From positions 1 to 64,000 of the forward strand of contig NZ_OEST01000002.1 of the NCBI RefSeq assembly GCF_900241005.1: a DNA stretch of 64,000 bases, given 5' to 3'. A program made the translations under genes and the position numbers. The notes under the pieces were generated by a model. That model was not told where the DNA came from. It saw only the letters and a list, made by a program, of their open reading frames with translations, and made no database searches. Positions 52,024-62,135 of this stretch are shown in pieces. Position 1 is the first letter of the stretch. Each line of letters begins with the position of its first letter. This DNA comes from Bacteroides cutis (GTDB lineage: Bacteria; Bacteroidota; Bacteroidia; Bacteroidales; Bacteroidaceae).

Positions 52024-52815
52024 TTATTCTTTTTTTGACTTTTCTGCCCGTTTGTTAATCACAATCAGCAGTACCAGTACCGTTATGAAAATAATCGTTG
52101 ATAACGGACGAAGTTCCGGTGTCAGTCCGCCTTTACGCGCATCGGCATAGATATAAGTCGATAGTGTTTCCAAACCTTCGTTGCCAATGGTAAAAATGGT
52201 TACTGCGAAGTCATCGATAGAAAGCGTAAATGCAAGGATAAATCCACTAATCATTCCTGGAAATATTTCAGGGAGAATTACTTTACGTAATGCCTGAAAT
52301 GGGGTGGCACCCAGATCGAGCGCTGCTTCATATACATTCTGATTCATCTTTTTCAGACGAGGCATGACACTGAGTACCACGTATGGTGTACAAAAAGTGA
52401 TATGTGCCAATACCACCGTCGTAAATCCTTGTGATATACCGAAACTTACAAATAAAAGGAACAAGGATACACCTGTAATGATATCAGCGTTCATCATTGG
52501 GATGGCATTGGCGAAGTTCATTATCTGCCGTGTACGTGTACGCAAATTGAATATGCCGATAGCAGCAATACTTCCCAAAACGGTGGAGGCGGTGGCAGCA
52601 AGCAATGCGATGGCAAATGTGTTCCAGATAGCACTCATCAGCGAGTGATGCATTCCGCCTGTAAAGAGCGAACTGTATAGTTTTGTGGAAAATCCTGTCC
52701 AGTTGCCAAGCACTTTCGCTTCAGTGAAAGAGAATATCATAATGATCAGAATCGGCGAATAGAGTAACGCCAATAACATCCAAAGGTAACTTTTAGCCAG
52801 AATACGCGTCATCAT
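52024..52815 (-). CDS. potC: Spermidine/putrescine ABC transporter permease PotC
   Basis: A 263-residue inner-membrane permease with six helices. The EAA loop that docks on the ATPase is EAALDLGATPFQALRKVILPEIFPG. It pairs with PotB to form the pore for polyamine import. Its ATG overlaps the potB stop codon by 4 nt (ATGA), showing tight coupling. Sequence around SLFLLFVSFGISQGFTTVVLAH and the C-terminal LSIDDFAVTIFT is typical of PotC. Confidence 0.95.
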   Translation of the reverse strand: MMTRILAKSYLWMLLALLYSPILIIMIFSFTEAKVLGNWTGFSTKLYSSLFTGGMHHSLMSAIWNTFAIALLAATASTVLGSIAAIGIFNLRTRTRQIMNFANAIPMMNADIITGVSLFLLFVSFGISQGFTTVVLAHITFCTPYVVLSVMPRLKKMNQNVYEAALDLGATPFQALRKVILPEIFPGMISGFILAFTLSIDDFAVTIFTIGNEGLETLSTYIYADARKGGLTPELRPLSTIIFITVLVLLIVINKRAEKSKKE

Positions 52816-53612
52816 ATCACACCTCCGCTTTCATTGGACGCACTGTCTTCTTCGTTGGTAAAGAGAATGGTAATACCAATCAGTAACAACATGATGAGTG
52901 ACAAAGCTGCACCATAATTCCACATTCCGTTATAGATATTTTCCTGTACCGTTGTACCGAACAACTTGATGTTGTTCATTGTCAGTAACTCGGCAATGGC
53001 AAAAGTAGATACTGTGGGCATGAATACCATCACAATTCCACTCATGATACCCGGCATGGATAGCGGTAATATTACTTTTCCGAATACCTGCATAGGGTTG
53101 GCTCCCAAGTCTTGTGAAGCTTCAATCAAGCTGTGATCCATTTTCTGCAGCGTATTATAAATAGGATATATCATGAAAGGCAGAAAGTTGTATACCATAC
53201 CGAAAACCAATGCCCCTTCTCCCAATGGCAGACTCAGAAAGTCAAAAAGTGCCACTGTGGCAAGAGTACGTATCAAAATATTTACCCACATGGGCAGAAT
53301 GAACAGTACCACCATCGTACGGGAAGTATTGAAATGTTTCTGACTCAGAATGTAGGCTGCCGGATAACCCAGCAACAGACATGCAAGTGTTGTTATTATT
53401 GCAATGCCGATGGAGTAGACGAATGTGTTCAGTGCCTCGGGATGCATCATGAACTTGCGGAAGTTGGCAAAGGTAAACGTCCCTTCGGCATCTGTAAAGG
53501 CATACAACACAATGAGTAGTAGCGGTACTATTACAAATATAAGTAAAAATAACGCGTAGGGCACTGTCCAGTTGCGCCGCCGCATGAAGAAATAGGATAA
53601 CTTACTGGTCAC
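52812..53612 (-). CDS. potB: Spermidine/putrescine ABC transporter permease PotB
   Basis: A six-helix inner-membrane permease, partner of PotC. The EAA loop is [25 protein letters not shown]. Three starts are possible: an ATG at 53660 deep inside potA, a GTG at 53612 that overlaps the potA stop by 11 nt, and an ATG at 53585. I favour the GTG (266 residues), since it gives the usual short cytoplasmic N-terminus and a natural coupling overlap. It is the second gene of potABCD. Confidence 0.92.
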   Translation of the reverse strand: MTSKLSYFFMRRRNWTVPYALFLLIFVIVPLLLIVLYAFTDAEGTFTFANFRKFMMHPEALNTFVYSIGIAIITTLACLLLGYPAAYILSQKHFNTSRTMVVLFILPMWVNILIRTLATVALFDFLSLPLGEGALVFGMVYNFLPFMIYPIYNTLQKMDHSLIEASQDLGANPMQVFGKVILPLSMPGIMSGIVMVFMPTVSTFAIAELLTMNNIKLFGTTVQENIYNGMWNYGAALSLIMLLLIGITILFTNEEDSASNESGGVI

Positions 53613-55008
53613 TTCCTTCCTTTTTAATAGGTTGAACAATCCGTATATTTTCAGGGGCAATGCGAATTCCTACACGGTCGCCATCATCCCATACGTCATT
53701 GGTATCAACGAAGATATCCTCGTCCCAATCGGTAAACACTGTAAGATGATAATGGTTGCCTTTATAGAGGATAAATTTTACATCTCCTGTCAGTCGCCCA
53801 TCTTCTTCGTTATCTTCAAGAATGACGTTTTGGAAATCGATTTCTACTTGTACTGGGGTTTCCGGTTCGATATCATGCACAGGATCACATTCAAAAGCAC
53901 AGCCTAAAAACTCTACATGGGTTTCGTCAATCAGCTTTCCTTGGAATGTATTACAAGTGCGTTCCTTTTTCATTACGTGGATATCAAATGGTTTTACCAG
54001 CAAACCTACTTCACGTCCGGCTTCAAAACAATGGTAATCTTGTACCATCAGTTCGTAGCCTTCGTGAGTTTGTACCAGCATTTCATAATGTACACCTTTG
54101 AAGATACAACTGGTTACGATACCCGTCAATTGTGCGGCATCCGATGGCTCGAAGATATAAAGGTCTTCCGGCCGCAACACCACGTCTACTTGTGCTTGTT
54201 CTCCAAAACCTTCATCCACACATTCGAATTCGTGTCCGGCAAAAGTGACGAGTTTATCCTTTATCATCACACCGTTCAATATATTGCTTTCACCGATAAA
54301 ATCAGCTACAAAAGAGTTGATAGGTTCATTGTAGATATCTATCGGAGTACCGATTTGCTGTATCTTTCCTTCGCTCATTACGACGATGGTATCACTTAAA
54401 GTAAGCGCCTCTTCCTGGTCGTGTGTGACGTAGATAAAGGTAATACCCAATTTTTGGTGCATTTCTTTCAGTTCCATCTGCATGTCCTTACGCATTTTCA
54501 GGTCTAATGCGGCAAGCGGTTCATCCAGTAACAACACTTCCGGTTCATTGACAATGGCACGAGCAATGGCTACGCGTTGTTGTTGGCCGCCGGAGAGCGA
54601 ATCAACGTCACGATATTCATAGTCCGTCATACCCACCATACGGAGTGCTTGTTTCACTTTTTTTTCAATAGTGGTGGCAGGCATCTTTTTTAACTTGAGA
54701 CCGAAAGCAATATTATTGAATACATTAAGGTGAGGAAAGAGAGCATATTTTTGGAACACCGTGTTTACCGGACGTTTGTGCGGTGGTGTCTGTGTTATGT
54801 CTTTTCCGGCAATGGTAATTACCCCTTCTGAAGCAGTTTGGAAACCTGCAATTAGGCGTAACAATGTTGTTTTTCCGCAACCGGATGGTCCCAATATCGT
54901 TACAAACTCGCCCTTACGGACAGATAAATTTACATCGTTCAGTACGGCCTTATCTCCGAAGAACTTCGATACGTGCTCTACACCGATGATGCAGTCGGAT
55001 TTTTGCAT
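53602..55008 (-). CDS. potA: Spermidine/putrescine ABC transporter ATP-binding protein PotA
   Basis: A 468-residue ATPase with Walker [10 protein letters not shown], signature [14 protein letters not shown], Walker [13 protein letters not shown] and switch His in YVTHDQEEA. After residue 240 come TOBE-type regulatory domains; the C-terminus is about 90 residues longer than E. coli PotA and seems to hold a second TOBE-like module ([19 protein letters not shown] onward). It is the first gene of the operon, with a TACCTTTG element 36 nt upstream. It energises polyamine uptake with PotB, PotC and PotD. Confidence 0.96.
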   Translation of the reverse strand: MQKSDCIIGVEHVSKFFGDKAVLNDVNLSVRKGEFVTILGPSGCGKTTLLRLIAGFQTASEGVITIAGKDITQTPPHKRPVNTVFQKYALFPHLNVFNNIAFGLKLKKMPATTIEKKVKQALRMVGMTDYEYRDVDSLSGGQQQRVAIARAIVNEPEVLLLDEPLAALDLKMRKDMQMELKEMHQKLGITFIYVTHDQEEALTLSDTIVVMSEGKIQQIGTPIDIYNEPINSFVADFIGESNILNGVMIKDKLVTFAGHEFECVDEGFGEQAQVDVVLRPEDLYIFEPSDAAQLTGIVTSCIFKGVHYEMLVQTHEGYELMVQDYHCFEAGREVGLLVKPFDIHVMKKERTCNTFQGKLIDETHVEFLGCAFECDPVHDIEPETPVQVEIDFQNVILEDNEEDGRLTGDVKFILYKGNHYHLTVFTDWDEDIFVDTNDVWDDGDRVGIRIAPENIRIVQPIKKEGSDQ

Positions 55009-55043
55009 AAGCGTTTCTTACTTTAGAGTCATAAAAAGCGCGG

Positions 55044-55051
55044 CAAAGGTA
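55044..55051 (-). promoter_or_regulatory. -7 promoter element of potABCD
   Basis: TACCTTTG on the minus strand; the start would be near 55037, 29 nt before the potA ATG. No matching -33 element is seen. Confidence 0.5.
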
Positions 55052-55313
55052 CATAAATAATTGCACTTTTTCTTTTTGTTGGTCTAAAAAGAGAAAAATG
55101 TGTATTTTTTAGTTGCAAAACTTTTTATTAATGAAGGTTTGGGTTGGTTTGATTTGATCATGAATTGGGTAAATACTTTGTATGACCATACTAAAGTGTT
55201 TCTTAAAGTCTTAAAAAATGTAATGAGCGTGTAATATGTATGTACATTATTTTACTTATCTTTGTGTGTGTTTTGAGAAATATAACATTTTAAGGAATTA
55301 ATTTAATGGTATT
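55052..55313. other. Divergent intergenic region between potA and the Oar-like receptor
   Basis: AT-rich spacer with promoter elements at both ends (55044-55051 minus, 55257-55264 plus). I see no gene, repeat or stable hairpin in it. Confidence 0.6.
55257..55264 (+). promoter_or_regulatory. -7 promoter element of the Oar-like receptor gene
   Basis: TATCTTTG, 49 nt upstream of the ATG at 55314. No TTTG at the usual distance. Confidence 0.5.
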
Positions 55314-58300
55314 ATGTTAAAAAGACTGAGATTTGTGTTTATAGTAATTTCATTCTTGGTTACTATAGGCGTTAATGCGCAAACTACTACTGCTGCGATG
55401 AGTGGCAAGGTAATTGATGAACAAAATGAGCCTGTGATTGGTGCTACAATTATGGCTGTTCATGAACCGTCAGGAACTTCGTATGGGGCTATCACCAATG
55501 TTGATGGTCGATACACAATTCAAGGTATGCGTACGGGAGGTCCGTACAAGGTACAAGTATCGTATGTAGGTTATCAGACTTCTGTATTTAAAGGTATTAT
55601 TCTGGAACTTGGTAATACTTATGTTCAGAATGTTACGCTACATCCAAGTTCTGAGTTGTTGGATGAGGTTCTTGTAGTTGCCGATGCTAAAACCAAAACG
55701 GGTGCAGCAAAGAATTTTTCGCTTGAAAATATTGAAAATACTCCGACAGTAAGCCGTGACATTTACGACATTGTGAAGAACAGTCCTTTGGTTACAGCTT
55801 CTAAGATAGGAGGCATTACTTTTGTCGGTTCTAATAATCGTTACAATAGTTTCCAGATAGACGGTACAGTAGCTAACGATGTATTCGGACTTTCTTCCGG
55901 TGGAACGAATGGTGATCAAACCGGAGCCAATCCTATTTCTATGGATGCGATTCAGGAGATACAGGTTGTAGTTGCTCCTTATGATGTACGCCAGGGTGGA
56001 TTTACTGGTGGTGGTATCAATGCCATTACAAAACAGGGTACTAATGAAACCCATGGATCGGCCTACACTTACTTTAATAATCAGAATATGTATGGTAAAT
56101 ACAGTGCTATCCGTGATTACATTAAATCTCCAATGTCTCAGCAATTTGACCGCACGTATGGTGGCACACTTGGAGGAGCTATCGTTAAGAATAAATTGTT
56201 TTATTTTGTAAGTGCAGAAGGGCAAAAAAACAGTTATCCTTTCAGTATTTATCCGGGGTACACCACTAACTACATAACGACTGCTACTGCAAAACAAATT
56301 GTTGATCAATATGCTAAAATCACCGGTAAGTCCGATGCTTATAATCAACGTGATATTGAACAAAAGTCATTTGGCTTATTGGCTCGTTTAGACTGGAATA
56401 TTAATGATAATCATAAGTTGGCTGTACGTTTCCAGCACAATAATTCTTATAAGGATGTATATGGCGCTAACTCTACTACTTATTATTTTGAGAATAGTGG
56501 TTATCGCATGAATAATAAAACCAATTCTATTGTAGCTGAGTTGAATTCTCGTTTGGGTGACAAAATGTACAATGAATTCCGTGCGTCCGGTACTTTTGTA
56601 CGCGATTTCCGTGATACAGATTATTTAGGTCCAAATCTTCAGATCAAAAATGTATTGGCTGCTGATGGTCAAACTAAAATAACAGTTAATGTAGGAACTG
56701 AATATTCTTCAGGGGCTAACAAGTTGGATCAAGATGTATATAGCTTTGAAGATAACCTTTCTTGGTATTTGGGTGATCATACCTTGACTTTCGGTACGCA
56801 TAATGAAATATACCGTATCAGTAACTTGTTTATCCAGGCATCCGAGGGGGCATGGTATTACAATTCATTAGATTTATTTATGCAAGACAAACCCTATCAG
56901 TTTACTTATAAGTATAGTGATCCGGCACTTACGGGTGGTGATTTGAAATATGCTCCTGTGATGAAAGCCGGTCAGTTTGGATTTTATGTTCAGGATAAAT
57001 GGATTGTATCCCGTAATTTCAACTTTACTTATGGTATTCGTTTTGACATACCTTTACTGTTTAACAAACCTACCGTTAATCCGGCTTTCAATACTTTTGC
57101 CGCAGAACGTAACATGGGTGTAAAAGTGGGTGAGACTCCGAGTGCCAAATTGATGGTCTCACCTCGTGTAGGTTTCAGTTGGTATGCTGATGACAGCCAC
57201 CGTACTTTGTTTCGTGGGGGGGTAGGTATCTTTACCGGACGTGTACCTTTTGTATGGCTCAGTAACTCCTTTAATAATACAGGCATGGAGCAGAAAGGAA
57301 CTACTATCGCTCCTAAGGATGCTGATAAAAACTATACTAACGGCGCTCCTACTTTGACGGAATACCATGAAAATCCGAAAGCAGCCGCAACAACGGATGC
57401 CAAACAGGATATTGTGACTACCTCAAAGAACTTTAAGTATCCGCAAGTTTTGCGCGCTAATTTGGCTTATGAGCAATTTTTACCGGGTAATGTGAAAATG
57501 ACTCTTGAAGGAGTTTATTCAAAGACTATGAATAATGTTTTCTTCGAAAATTTGGCATTGGTCGAGAACGGACAGGTTTATGCTGTTCCTGGCGTAGAAG
57601 CTTCTACTTCTCCTTATTATAAAGCGCAAGCCGGTGATTACTATTCTATCATTAATTTGAAGAATACGAATAAAGGATATAGCTATGCTTTATCTGCGTT
57701 GTTGGAAAAACACTTTGGATTCGGTCTTGATATGTCAGCGTCATATACATTTGGACATTCCAAGTCTGTAAATGACGGGACTTCTTCTGTAGCATATTCC
57801 AACTGGAAGTATAATTATTCACATGATACTAATAGTGGTAATGAACTCAGTTTCTCCAAGTTTGATATACCCCATCGTATAATGGTACAGGCTGCTTATA
57901 CTACTCCGAAGTATTGGAATAACTGGATGAGTACTTCTATTTCTGTAATTTATAATGCTTTCTCAGGAAGCCGCTATAGCTTGACAATGAATGAAAAGTC
58001 TGATTTTAACGGTGATGGGTTTAGCGGTAATTCTTTATTGTATATTCCTACGGAAAGCGAACTTGCCAAAATGAACTTTGTAGATGAATATGATAAGAAT
58101 GAACTTGTCAGAACCGCAGAAGAAGGTCGTCAGGCATTTGCGCGGTGGATTGAGAACGACGATTATGCCAAGAACCATCGTGGGCAATATGCTGTGAGGA
58201 ACTCTAATCTCAGCAATTGGGAACATGAGATCAATCTCCATTTAGCTCAGACTATCTATAATCCTAAAGGACTGGGTAAACTGGAGTTCACATTCGATAT

Positions 58301-58505
58301 TATCAATTTTGCTAATATGCTTAATAAAAAATGGGGTGTAAACTATAGTTCTGCCTATAACCTTTCACCGCTTACAGTAGCATCTTTAACTACGGATAAT
58401 AACGGTCAAAAGACTCCTACTTATTATTTCAACAACGCAAAGATCACTAAGAATGATACCGCTTCGCGTTGGCATGCACAAGTGGGTATCCGTTTGACTT
58501 TCTAA
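55314..58505 (+). CDS. Oar-like TonB-dependent outer-membrane receptor
   Basis: A 1063-residue outer-membrane protein. A signal peptide (to VNAQ, about residue 23) is followed by a CarboxypepD_reg domain (MSGKVIDEQNEPVIGATIM), a plug with NRYNSFQIDGTVANDVFG and IQEIQVVVAPYDVRQGGFTG, and a large barrel ending WHAQVGIRLTF. The plug pattern (APYDVRQGGFTGGGINAITK) is that of Oar-type receptors, which differ from glycan SusC proteins; Myxococcus Oar is linked to export or uptake of a protein signal, but ligands in Bacteroides are unknown. No SusD adjoins. It has its own -7 element and terminator. Confidence 0.92.
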   Translation: MLKRLRFVFIVISFLVTIGVNAQTTTAAMSGKVIDEQNEPVIGATIMAVHEPSGTSYGAITNVDGRYTIQGMRTGGPYKVQVSYVGYQTSVFKGIILELGNTYVQNVTLHPSSELLDEVLVVADAKTKTGAAKNFSLENIENTPTVSRDIYDIVKNSPLVTASKIGGITFVGSNNRYNSFQIDGTVANDVFGLSSGGTNGDQTGANPISMDAIQEIQVVVAPYDVRQGGFTGGGINAITKQGTNETHGSAYTYFNNQNMYGKYSAIRDYIKSPMSQQFDRTYGGTLGGAIVKNKLFYFVSAEGQKNSYPFSIYPGYTTNYITTATAKQIVDQYAKITGKSDAYNQRDIEQKSFGLLARLDWNINDNHKLAVRFQHNNSYKDVYGANSTTYYFENSGYRMNNKTNSIVAELNSRLGDKMYNEFRASGTFVRDFRDTDYLGPNLQIKNVLAADGQTKITVNVGTEYSSGANKLDQDVYSFEDNLSWYLGDHTLTFGTHNEIYRISNLFIQASEGAWYYNSLDLFMQDKPYQFTYKYSDPALTGGDLKYAPVMKAGQFGFYVQDKWIVSRNFNFTYGIRFDIPLLFNKPTVNPAFNTFAAERNMGVKVGETPSAKLMVSPRVGFSWYADDSHRTLFRGGVGIFTGRVPFVWLSNSFNNTGMEQKGTTIAPKDADKNYTNGAPTLTEYHENPKAAATTDAKQDIVTTSKNFKYPQVLRANLAYEQFLPGNVKMTLEGVYSKTMNNVFFENLALVENGQVYAVPGVEASTSPYYKAQAGDYYSIINLKNTNKGYSYALSALLEKHFGFGLDMSASYTFGHSKSVNDGTSSVAYSNWKYNYSHDTNSGNELSFSKFDIPHRIMVQAAYTTPKYWNNWMSTSISVIYNAFSGSRYSLTMNEKSDFNGDGFSGNSLLYIPTESELAKMNFVDEYDKNELVRTAEEGRQAFARWIENDDYAKNHRGQYAVRNSNLSNWEHEINLHLAQTIYNPKGLGKLEFTFDIINFANMLNKKWGVNYSSAYNLSPLTVASLTTDNNGQKTPTYYFNNAKITKNDTASRWHAQVGIRLTF

Positions 58506-58542
58506 TGAGGAGCCAAGGTTTATTTAATATTTAATAGATGTT

Positions 58543-58586
58543 GAGGGTTGTTTCGGAATAGCCGGAACGACCCTCTATTTTTATTT
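58543..58586 (+). terminator. Terminator of the Oar-like receptor gene
   Basis: GAGGGTTGTTTCGG and CCGGAACGACCCTC form a long stem with two mismatches and a short loop, followed by TATTTTTATTT. Confidence 0.82.
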
Positions 58587-58653
58587 GGTATGCGAGTATA
58601 TTCTATACTATTCCGGCTAAAGGATGAAAGGATAATAAAAGTACAAACCGAAT

Positions 58654-59760
58654 TTAGTATTTTACCGTAAACACCACCGGATTGTGATCGCTACATAAAT
58701 CCAAATCAGGAGAATAATAGTTTATACATTCAAGTTCGGGAGAATGAAAGGCATAATCAATCCGGAATAAGCGCTTTCCGTAACGATAAGTATACATGTA
58801 ACCGCAACCTCCGGTTTTGAAACCGTCTTGCAGGATTTCTGATAACTGATAGTAAGTATGGGAAGAAGGCAAAGAATTGAAGTCACCGCATACAAGTACG
58901 GGATAGGGACTGGTTATGGCAAGATGACAGATACTGTCTGTTTGGGCGGCACGTTTTACAAAGTTATCATGCAAAGTTCCGGCAGCATCTTGCATAGCTT
59001 GGGCTTCACGGCGGGTATCATCTGTGGCAAGTTCACGTTGCCATTTTTTACGATTTTGACTTACACTGGTAGTTTGCAGATGATTGTTTAGGAGCCGGAT
59101 AGTATCCATACCTAAAACAATATCACATGTCATGCTACAATTGGCACTATATGGGTAGGCAATGAAACGCTCGTTTGCTAGTGGGAAACGACTGAATACG
59201 GCGATGGGGAGAACATTGTGGATAGAATTTCCGGTGGGTATGGAAACATACTTCCAATAGGAAAGTGCATGGCGTAAACTATCTACGGGAAAATATTTGT
59301 TGTCACCGAACTCTTGGAAACAAAGTACATCAACATGCTTCTTTTGCATATATTTAGCTATTTCTTTACAGGAATAACCGGTTATTTCATTACCGAAACT
59401 ATGTACATTGTAGGTAGCAACAGTCAGATAACCGTTAGGGCGATTGTTTTTTGCCAAAGCATCTGTTGGTATTTCATGAGTTGAGTTAAACTGGATGACA
59501 GATGTCAGATATGGCCAGTTAAAAAGGAAAGCTGCCAAAGGCACTAAAGCCCACCACTTACGTGCAAATGTCCAACAAATAGCTACTGCCAGGTTACAAA
59601 GTAGCAAAACCGGGATAGCAAGTCCCAACAGGGGCATAATTACGGAATTAACAGGAACAGAATGTCCCGATCGGGAAGCTATGATAGTAATAGCCGCCAA
59701 AACAATGGTGGCGGCTATTATAATGATATGAAATAGTCCTTTGACTGCGGCTTTTCCCAT
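58654..59760 (-). CDS. Membrane-anchored endonuclease/exonuclease/phosphatase-family protein
   Basis: A 368-residue protein with three N-terminal membrane helices (about residues 10-95) and an EEP domain that would face the periplasm. Motifs are TYNVHSFGNE (metal Asn), CFQEFGD (metal Glu), RLLNNHLQT, VCGDFNSLP (Asp and Asn) and CSDHNPVVF (catalytic His). The EEP fold hydrolyses phosphodiesters in nucleic acids, lipids or inositol phosphates; the substrate here is open. It is 25 nt downstream of the 2-hydroxyacid dehydrogenase gene. The layout is common in Bacteroides. Confidence 0.92.
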   Translation of the reverse strand: MGKAAVKGLFHIIIIAATIVLAAITIIASRSGHSVPVNSVIMPLLGLAIPVLLLCNLAVAICWTFARKWWALVPLAAFLFNWPYLTSVIQFNSTHEIPTDALAKNNRPNGYLTVATYNVHSFGNEITGYSCKEIAKYMQKKHVDVLCFQEFGDNKYFPVDSLRHALSYWKYVSIPTGNSIHNVLPIAVFSRFPLANERFIAYPYSANCSMTCDIVLGMDTIRLLNNHLQTTSVSQNRKKWQRELATDDTRREAQAMQDAAGTLHDNFVKRAAQTDSICHLAITSPYPVLVCGDFNSLPSSHTYYQLSEILQDGFKTGGCGYMYTYRYGKRLFRIDYAFHSPELECINYYSPDLDLCSDHNPVVFTVKY

Positions 59761-59785
59761 AAGAGTTAATTATCAAATACTAATG

Positions 59786-60742
59786 TCACTTGGCAACGTT
59801 GTTAACCGGCTTTCCACCTAAATAGGCTTTTACATTTTCAAGCATAATTTGCATAAGGCGTTCGCGTGCAGCACTGCTTGCCCACGCAATGTGTGGAGTG
59901 ATATAACAATTCTTGGCGGTGAGCAGAGGATTATCGGATCGGGGAGGTTCTTGGGTAAGTACATCCAGACCGGCGGCAAAGATAGTGCCATTGTTCAGGG
60001 CATCCGCAAGGTCTTGCTCGTTGATGAGCGGTCCGCGTCCGGTATTGATAAGGATTGCAGTCGGTTTCATCTGTTTGAGACGTTTCGAGTTTATCAGTCC
60101 ATGGGTTGTGCCGGTGAGAGGACAATGCAGGCTGACAATATCACACGTACTGAAAAGCTCGTCAAGTTCCATCTTTTTTATTTCGGGAGGAAGTTGGAAG
60201 GGGGATTTTGAGGTATAAGCATAGACTTCCATACCAAAGCCTATAGCTATACGTGCTGTATTATAGCCGGTATGTCCCAGTCCGATGATACCTATTTTCT
60301 TTCCACGAAGCTCGATGAGCGGAGTATCCCAAAAACAGAAATCAGGACTGTTGCTCCAACGTCCTGTACGAATTTCGTCGGTATAGTGTTGTACCTGCTG
60401 GGCGATATTCAAGATGTGGGCAAAGACCATTTGTGCAACTGAATCGGTACTGTATGCGGGGATATTAGTCACAATGATACCATGTTCTTTAGCTGCTGTA
60501 ACATCAACAATATTATATCCGGTGGCAAGTACACCAATATATTTCAGTTCCGGTAAAGCCGCTATGATTTCAGCATTAAGCACCACTTTGTTGGTTAACA
60601 GGATTTCGGCTCCGGCGGCACGTTCCAGTACTTCTTCAGGAGAAGTACGTTCATAGATAGTACATTCACCTAATGCTTTTAATTCGTCCCACGAAAGATC
60701 TCCGGGATTGGCGGCATAACCGTCTAATACTACTATTTTCAT
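59786..60742 (-). CDS. D-2-hydroxyacid dehydrogenase (glycerate dehydrogenase-like)
   Basis: A 318-residue NAD-dependent dehydrogenase of the D-isomer family. The Rossmann motif GIIGLGHTGYNTARI lies near residue 148, the substrate Arg in NTGRGPLI, a Glu in LTQEPP and the catalytic His in PHIAWAS. Overall similarity pattern favours hydroxypyruvate/glycerate dehydrogenase, which would reduce hydroxypyruvate to glycerate, but lactate or other 2-hydroxyacids are possible. The frame runs on to 60925 and would overlap rarA; the ATG at 60742 starts directly with the family N-terminus MKIVVLDGYAANPGDLSW and is chosen. Confidence 0.92.
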   Translation of the reverse strand: MKIVVLDGYAANPGDLSWDELKALGECTIYERTSPEEVLERAAGAEILLTNKVVLNAEIIAALPELKYIGVLATGYNIVDVTAAKEHGIIVTNIPAYSTDSVAQMVFAHILNIAQQVQHYTDEIRTGRWSNSPDFCFWDTPLIELRGKKIGIIGLGHTGYNTARIAIGFGMEVYAYTSKSPFQLPPEIKKMELDELFSTCDIVSLHCPLTGTTHGLINSKRLKQMKPTAILINTGRGPLINEQDLADALNNGTIFAAGLDVLTQEPPRSDNPLLTAKNCYITPHIAWASSAARERLMQIMLENVKAYLGGKPVNNVAK

Positions 60743-60866
60743 AATTTGTGATTTATAATCTTCCATCTCCCTGAAAAAAGAAGAAGGAGGAATAGTTTGG
60801 TTTATTATTGGTTCATCTATGTACTTTATCAAGTAGCGAGCATTTTCTTTTTTCCTTTCAAGGAAT

Positions 60867-62132
60867 TCAAGAATATTTTCCCCACAATGCCTGCATCCGT
60901 TCTTTATGTTTTTGTTCAGCAGCATTGTTTTGCGGTTCCCAGATGATCCGGTTTTTCAATTCGTCGGGTAAGAATTGCTGACGGACGAAATTACCGGGAT
61001 AGTCATGGGCATATTTGTAATTATCACCATAGCCCAACTGTTTCATCAGTTTGGTGGGAGCATTGCGTAAGTGCAGAGGAACAGGTAGATTACCGGTTTG
61101 CCTCACAATCTCCAGGGCATTATTGATAGCCATGTATGCAGAATTGCTCTTAGGGCTTGTGGCAAGATATATGGTAGCTTCCGCCAAAGGAATACGCCCT
61201 TCGGGCCAACCAACTTTCATGATAGTGTCAAAGCATGCATTAGCTATCAACAAAGCATTGGGATTGGCTAGTCCGATGTCTTCGGAAGCGGATATGACAA
61301 GACGCCGGGCGATGAAAGCAGGATCTTCACCTCCTTCAACCATACGTGCAAGCCAGTAGACAGCTCCGTCGGGGTCGCTTCCCCGGATAGATTTGATGAA
61401 TGCAGAGATAATATCATAGTGTAACTCTCCATCCTTGTCGTATGCCAATGGGTTTTGTTGCAACCGTTCGGTCACCATTTTGTCGGTAATGACAACAGGG
61501 TCGGAGTTTTCGGATTGTACTACCAGTTCGAGGATATTGAGTAATTTCCGGGCATCTCCACCGCTATAACGTAGCATAGCGGTAGTTTCTTTGAGTTCAA
61601 TCTTTCGTTCTTTTAAGACGATATCTGTGGAAATAGCTCGTTGAAGTAATTCCAGTAAATCATCTTTTTCCAACGACTTCAATACATAAAGTTGGCAACG
61701 GGAGAGCAATGGACGGATCACTTCAAAAGAAGGATTTTCTGTGGTAGCTCCTATCAGGGTGACAGTACCTTGCTCCACAGCGCCCAACAATGAATCTTGT
61801 TGGGACTTACTGAAACGATGGATTTCATCGATAAACAAGATTGGACTTGATTGCGAGAAAAAACGGTTGTTCTTGGCGCGCTCTATCACGTCGCGCACAT
61901 CCTTTACACCGCTGGTCACGGCGCTGAGAGTATAAAACGGAGTATCGAGTTTATTGGCTATGATCTGTGCTAATGTCGTTTTTCCTACTCCCGGTGGTCC
62001 CCAAAGTATAAACGAGGAGATACGTCCTGCGTCAATCATCTTACGCAACACTGCACCCGGTCCGACTAAATGTTTCTGACCGATGTATTCATCTAATGTC
62101 TTGGGCCGAAGCCGTTCTGCTAATGGAGGCAT
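60867..62132 (-). CDS. rarA: Replication-associated recombination protein RarA/MgsA
   Basis: A 421-residue AAA+ ATPase that acts at stalled replication forks and interacts with SSB. The N-terminus MPPLAERLRPKTLDEYIGQ is typical, with Walker A GPPGVGKTT, Walker B ILFIDEIHRFSKSQQD, sensor 1 IGATTENPSF and the arginine finger in PLLSRCQ. The C-terminal tetramerisation domain contains HLRNAPTKLMKQLGYG. Length is close to that of E. coli RarA. Its ATG is 3 nt after the stop of the DUF5686 gene, so the two appear cotranscribed. Confidence 0.97.
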   Translation of the reverse strand: MPPLAERLRPKTLDEYIGQKHLVGPGAVLRKMIDAGRISSFILWGPPGVGKTTLAQIIANKLDTPFYTLSAVTSGVKDVRDVIERAKNNRFFSQSSPILFIDEIHRFSKSQQDSLLGAVEQGTVTLIGATTENPSFEVIRPLLSRCQLYVLKSLEKDDLLELLQRAISTDIVLKERKIELKETTAMLRYSGGDARKLLNILELVVQSENSDPVVITDKMVTERLQQNPLAYDKDGELHYDIISAFIKSIRGSDPDGAVYWLARMVEGGEDPAFIARRLVISASEDIGLANPNALLIANACFDTIMKVGWPEGRIPLAEATIYLATSPKSNSAYMAINNALEIVRQTGNLPVPLHLRNAPTKLMKQLGYGDNYKYAHDYPGNFVRQQFLPDELKNRIIWEPQNNAAEQKHKERMQALWGKYS

Positions 62133-62135
62133 AAT

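Noticed and set aside
60743-60925. Longer 2-hydroxyacid dehydrogenase reading overlapping rarA
   Set aside because: The extra 61 residues have no family similarity and the internal ATG at 60742 starts exactly at the conserved N-terminus.
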